A stretch of 10,000 nt of DNA from Salpingoeca rosetta (Eukaryota > Opisthokonta > Choanoflagellata > Craspedida > Salpingoecidae), in assembly GCF_000188695.1 (NCBI RefSeq), contig NW_004754902.1, forward strand, positions 679,788-689,787, given 5' to 3'. Shown in pieces: positions 1 through 10,000 of the stretch. Made by a program: the position numbers and the translations under genes. The notes beneath the pieces were generated by a model that was not told the origin of the DNA, ran no database searches, and worked only from the letters and a program-made list of their open reading frames with translations. Position 1 is the stretch's first letter, and each line of letters opens with the position of its first letter.

Positions 1-4870
<4,870 letters not shown>

Positions 4871-5348
4871 CGATGGGTTTGAGGGACGATGTGTGTGTGT
4901 GTGTGTTACCTTGTTTACGCGTGCGTGATCTTAGCAATGTTTTGTTTGGGAGCTGTCGGGTGCTCATTGCTGACCAACCAATGGGCTTGAGTTTGTTTGT
5001 GTTTATGGTCAATTACCACACCCAGCCACGCGGTGCTGTTAAGGTTGATTAAAGCAGCAACAGTCATTGGCAGCATTGTGACATGACATTGTGGGGAATA
5101 CACAACTGACAGCAACGTGAAAAAGCTTTTAACATTGGCACTCACACACATACACACACAACACGACACAAGCTACACCCCGGAACAGCAGCCGCTCAAG
5201 CTTGCGATGCAAAGCAGCAACATAGCATTCCCATCACACCAAACACCAATACCCGACCAGCAGCCACTCTCGCGGTCCGTGGCTGTCGTCACATGTAACT
5301 CGCCTGAGACCACGTGGTTCTCGCTCATCCATCAAAGCCGCAGGATGG
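4871..5348. other. Intergenic spacer between convergent genes, probable 3' UTRs
   Basis: 478 bp lie between the TAG of gene 1 (4870) and the TGA of gene 2 (complement of 5349-5351). It contains a short GT run at about 4890-4905 and is less GC-rich around 4910-5110 than the exons. No reading frame here looks coding. A CATAAA-type signal for the - strand gene could be the complement of 5002-5007, which is weak. The two 3' UTRs may overlap, since each candidate signal lies near the middle of the spacer. Confidence 0.7.
5048..5053 (+). promoter_or_regulatory. Candidate polyadenylation signal ATTAAA for gene 1
   Basis: ATTAAA, the commonest variant of AATAAA, lies 178 bp after the gene 1 stop codon. 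No AATAAA is seen in the spacer on the + strand. The assignment rests on motif and position only. Confidence 0.4.
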
Positions 5349-9898
<4,550 letters not shown>

Positions 9899-10000
9899 CT
9901 GCAAGAGCGGGGGGGGGGGAGGGCAATGTGGGATTGGGCGTGAGGGTTGTGGGATGCGTGAGTGCAGACTGGAGGGCGGTCATAAATGTGTAGCACATGC
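9899..10000 (-). other. Partial intron upstream of the FN3 exon
   Basis: In the transcript sense this is C/T-rich with a run of about 10 C (complement of 9909-9918) ending in GCTCTTGCAG. I see no coding sequence in the last 100 bp of the window. Confidence 0.65.

Overview
The window is eukaryotic genomic DNA with two intron-rich, protein-coding genes in convergent (tail-to-tail) orientation. Both are truncated at their 5' ends by the window edges. The combination points to a choanoflagellate of the Salpingoeca/Monosiga type: a receptor tyrosine kinase with a fibronectin III (FN3) ectodomain, an EGF-repeat single-pass membrane protein, GC-rich coding exons, many introns of 115-410 bp, and introns packed with CA/GT microsatellites. 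The organism assignment is inference. It rests on domain content and gene style, not on a search.

Gene 1, + strand, <1 to 4870, 12 exons in the window, 705 codons. It reads as tandem EGF repeats, then a lamin-tail domain (LTD) of the form seen in bacterial extracellular proteins, an unrecognised membrane-proximal domain, a Ser/Thr-rich mucin-like stalk, one transmembrane helix, and an 89-residue acidic cytoplasmic tail. Intron phases agree at all 11 junctions and the reading frame closes on a TAG at 4870.

A 478-bp intergenic spacer (4871-5348) separates the two stop codons and probably carries both 3' UTRs.

Gene 2, - strand, >9898 down to 5349, 8 exons in the window, 879 codons. It reads as the end of an FN3 domain, a Ser-rich stalk, a transmembrane helix, an Arg cluster, a complete tyrosine kinase domain with every catalytic motif, and a 508-residue low-complexity C-terminal tail. 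The tail holds Asp and Gly runs, a 36-residue Gln/Leu tract and an Arg-Gly box. A 115-bp intron at 6054-5940 decides whether the triplet repeat is read as Gln or Thr.

Most of the remaining DNA is intronic microsatellite. In gene 1, introns tend to carry GT repeats near the donor and CA repeats near the acceptor. How the two genes relate is unknown. One is a membrane tyrosine kinase and the other a membrane protein with tail tyrosines in an acidic context, so a receptor-substrate link is conceivable but unsupported by anything beyond proximity.
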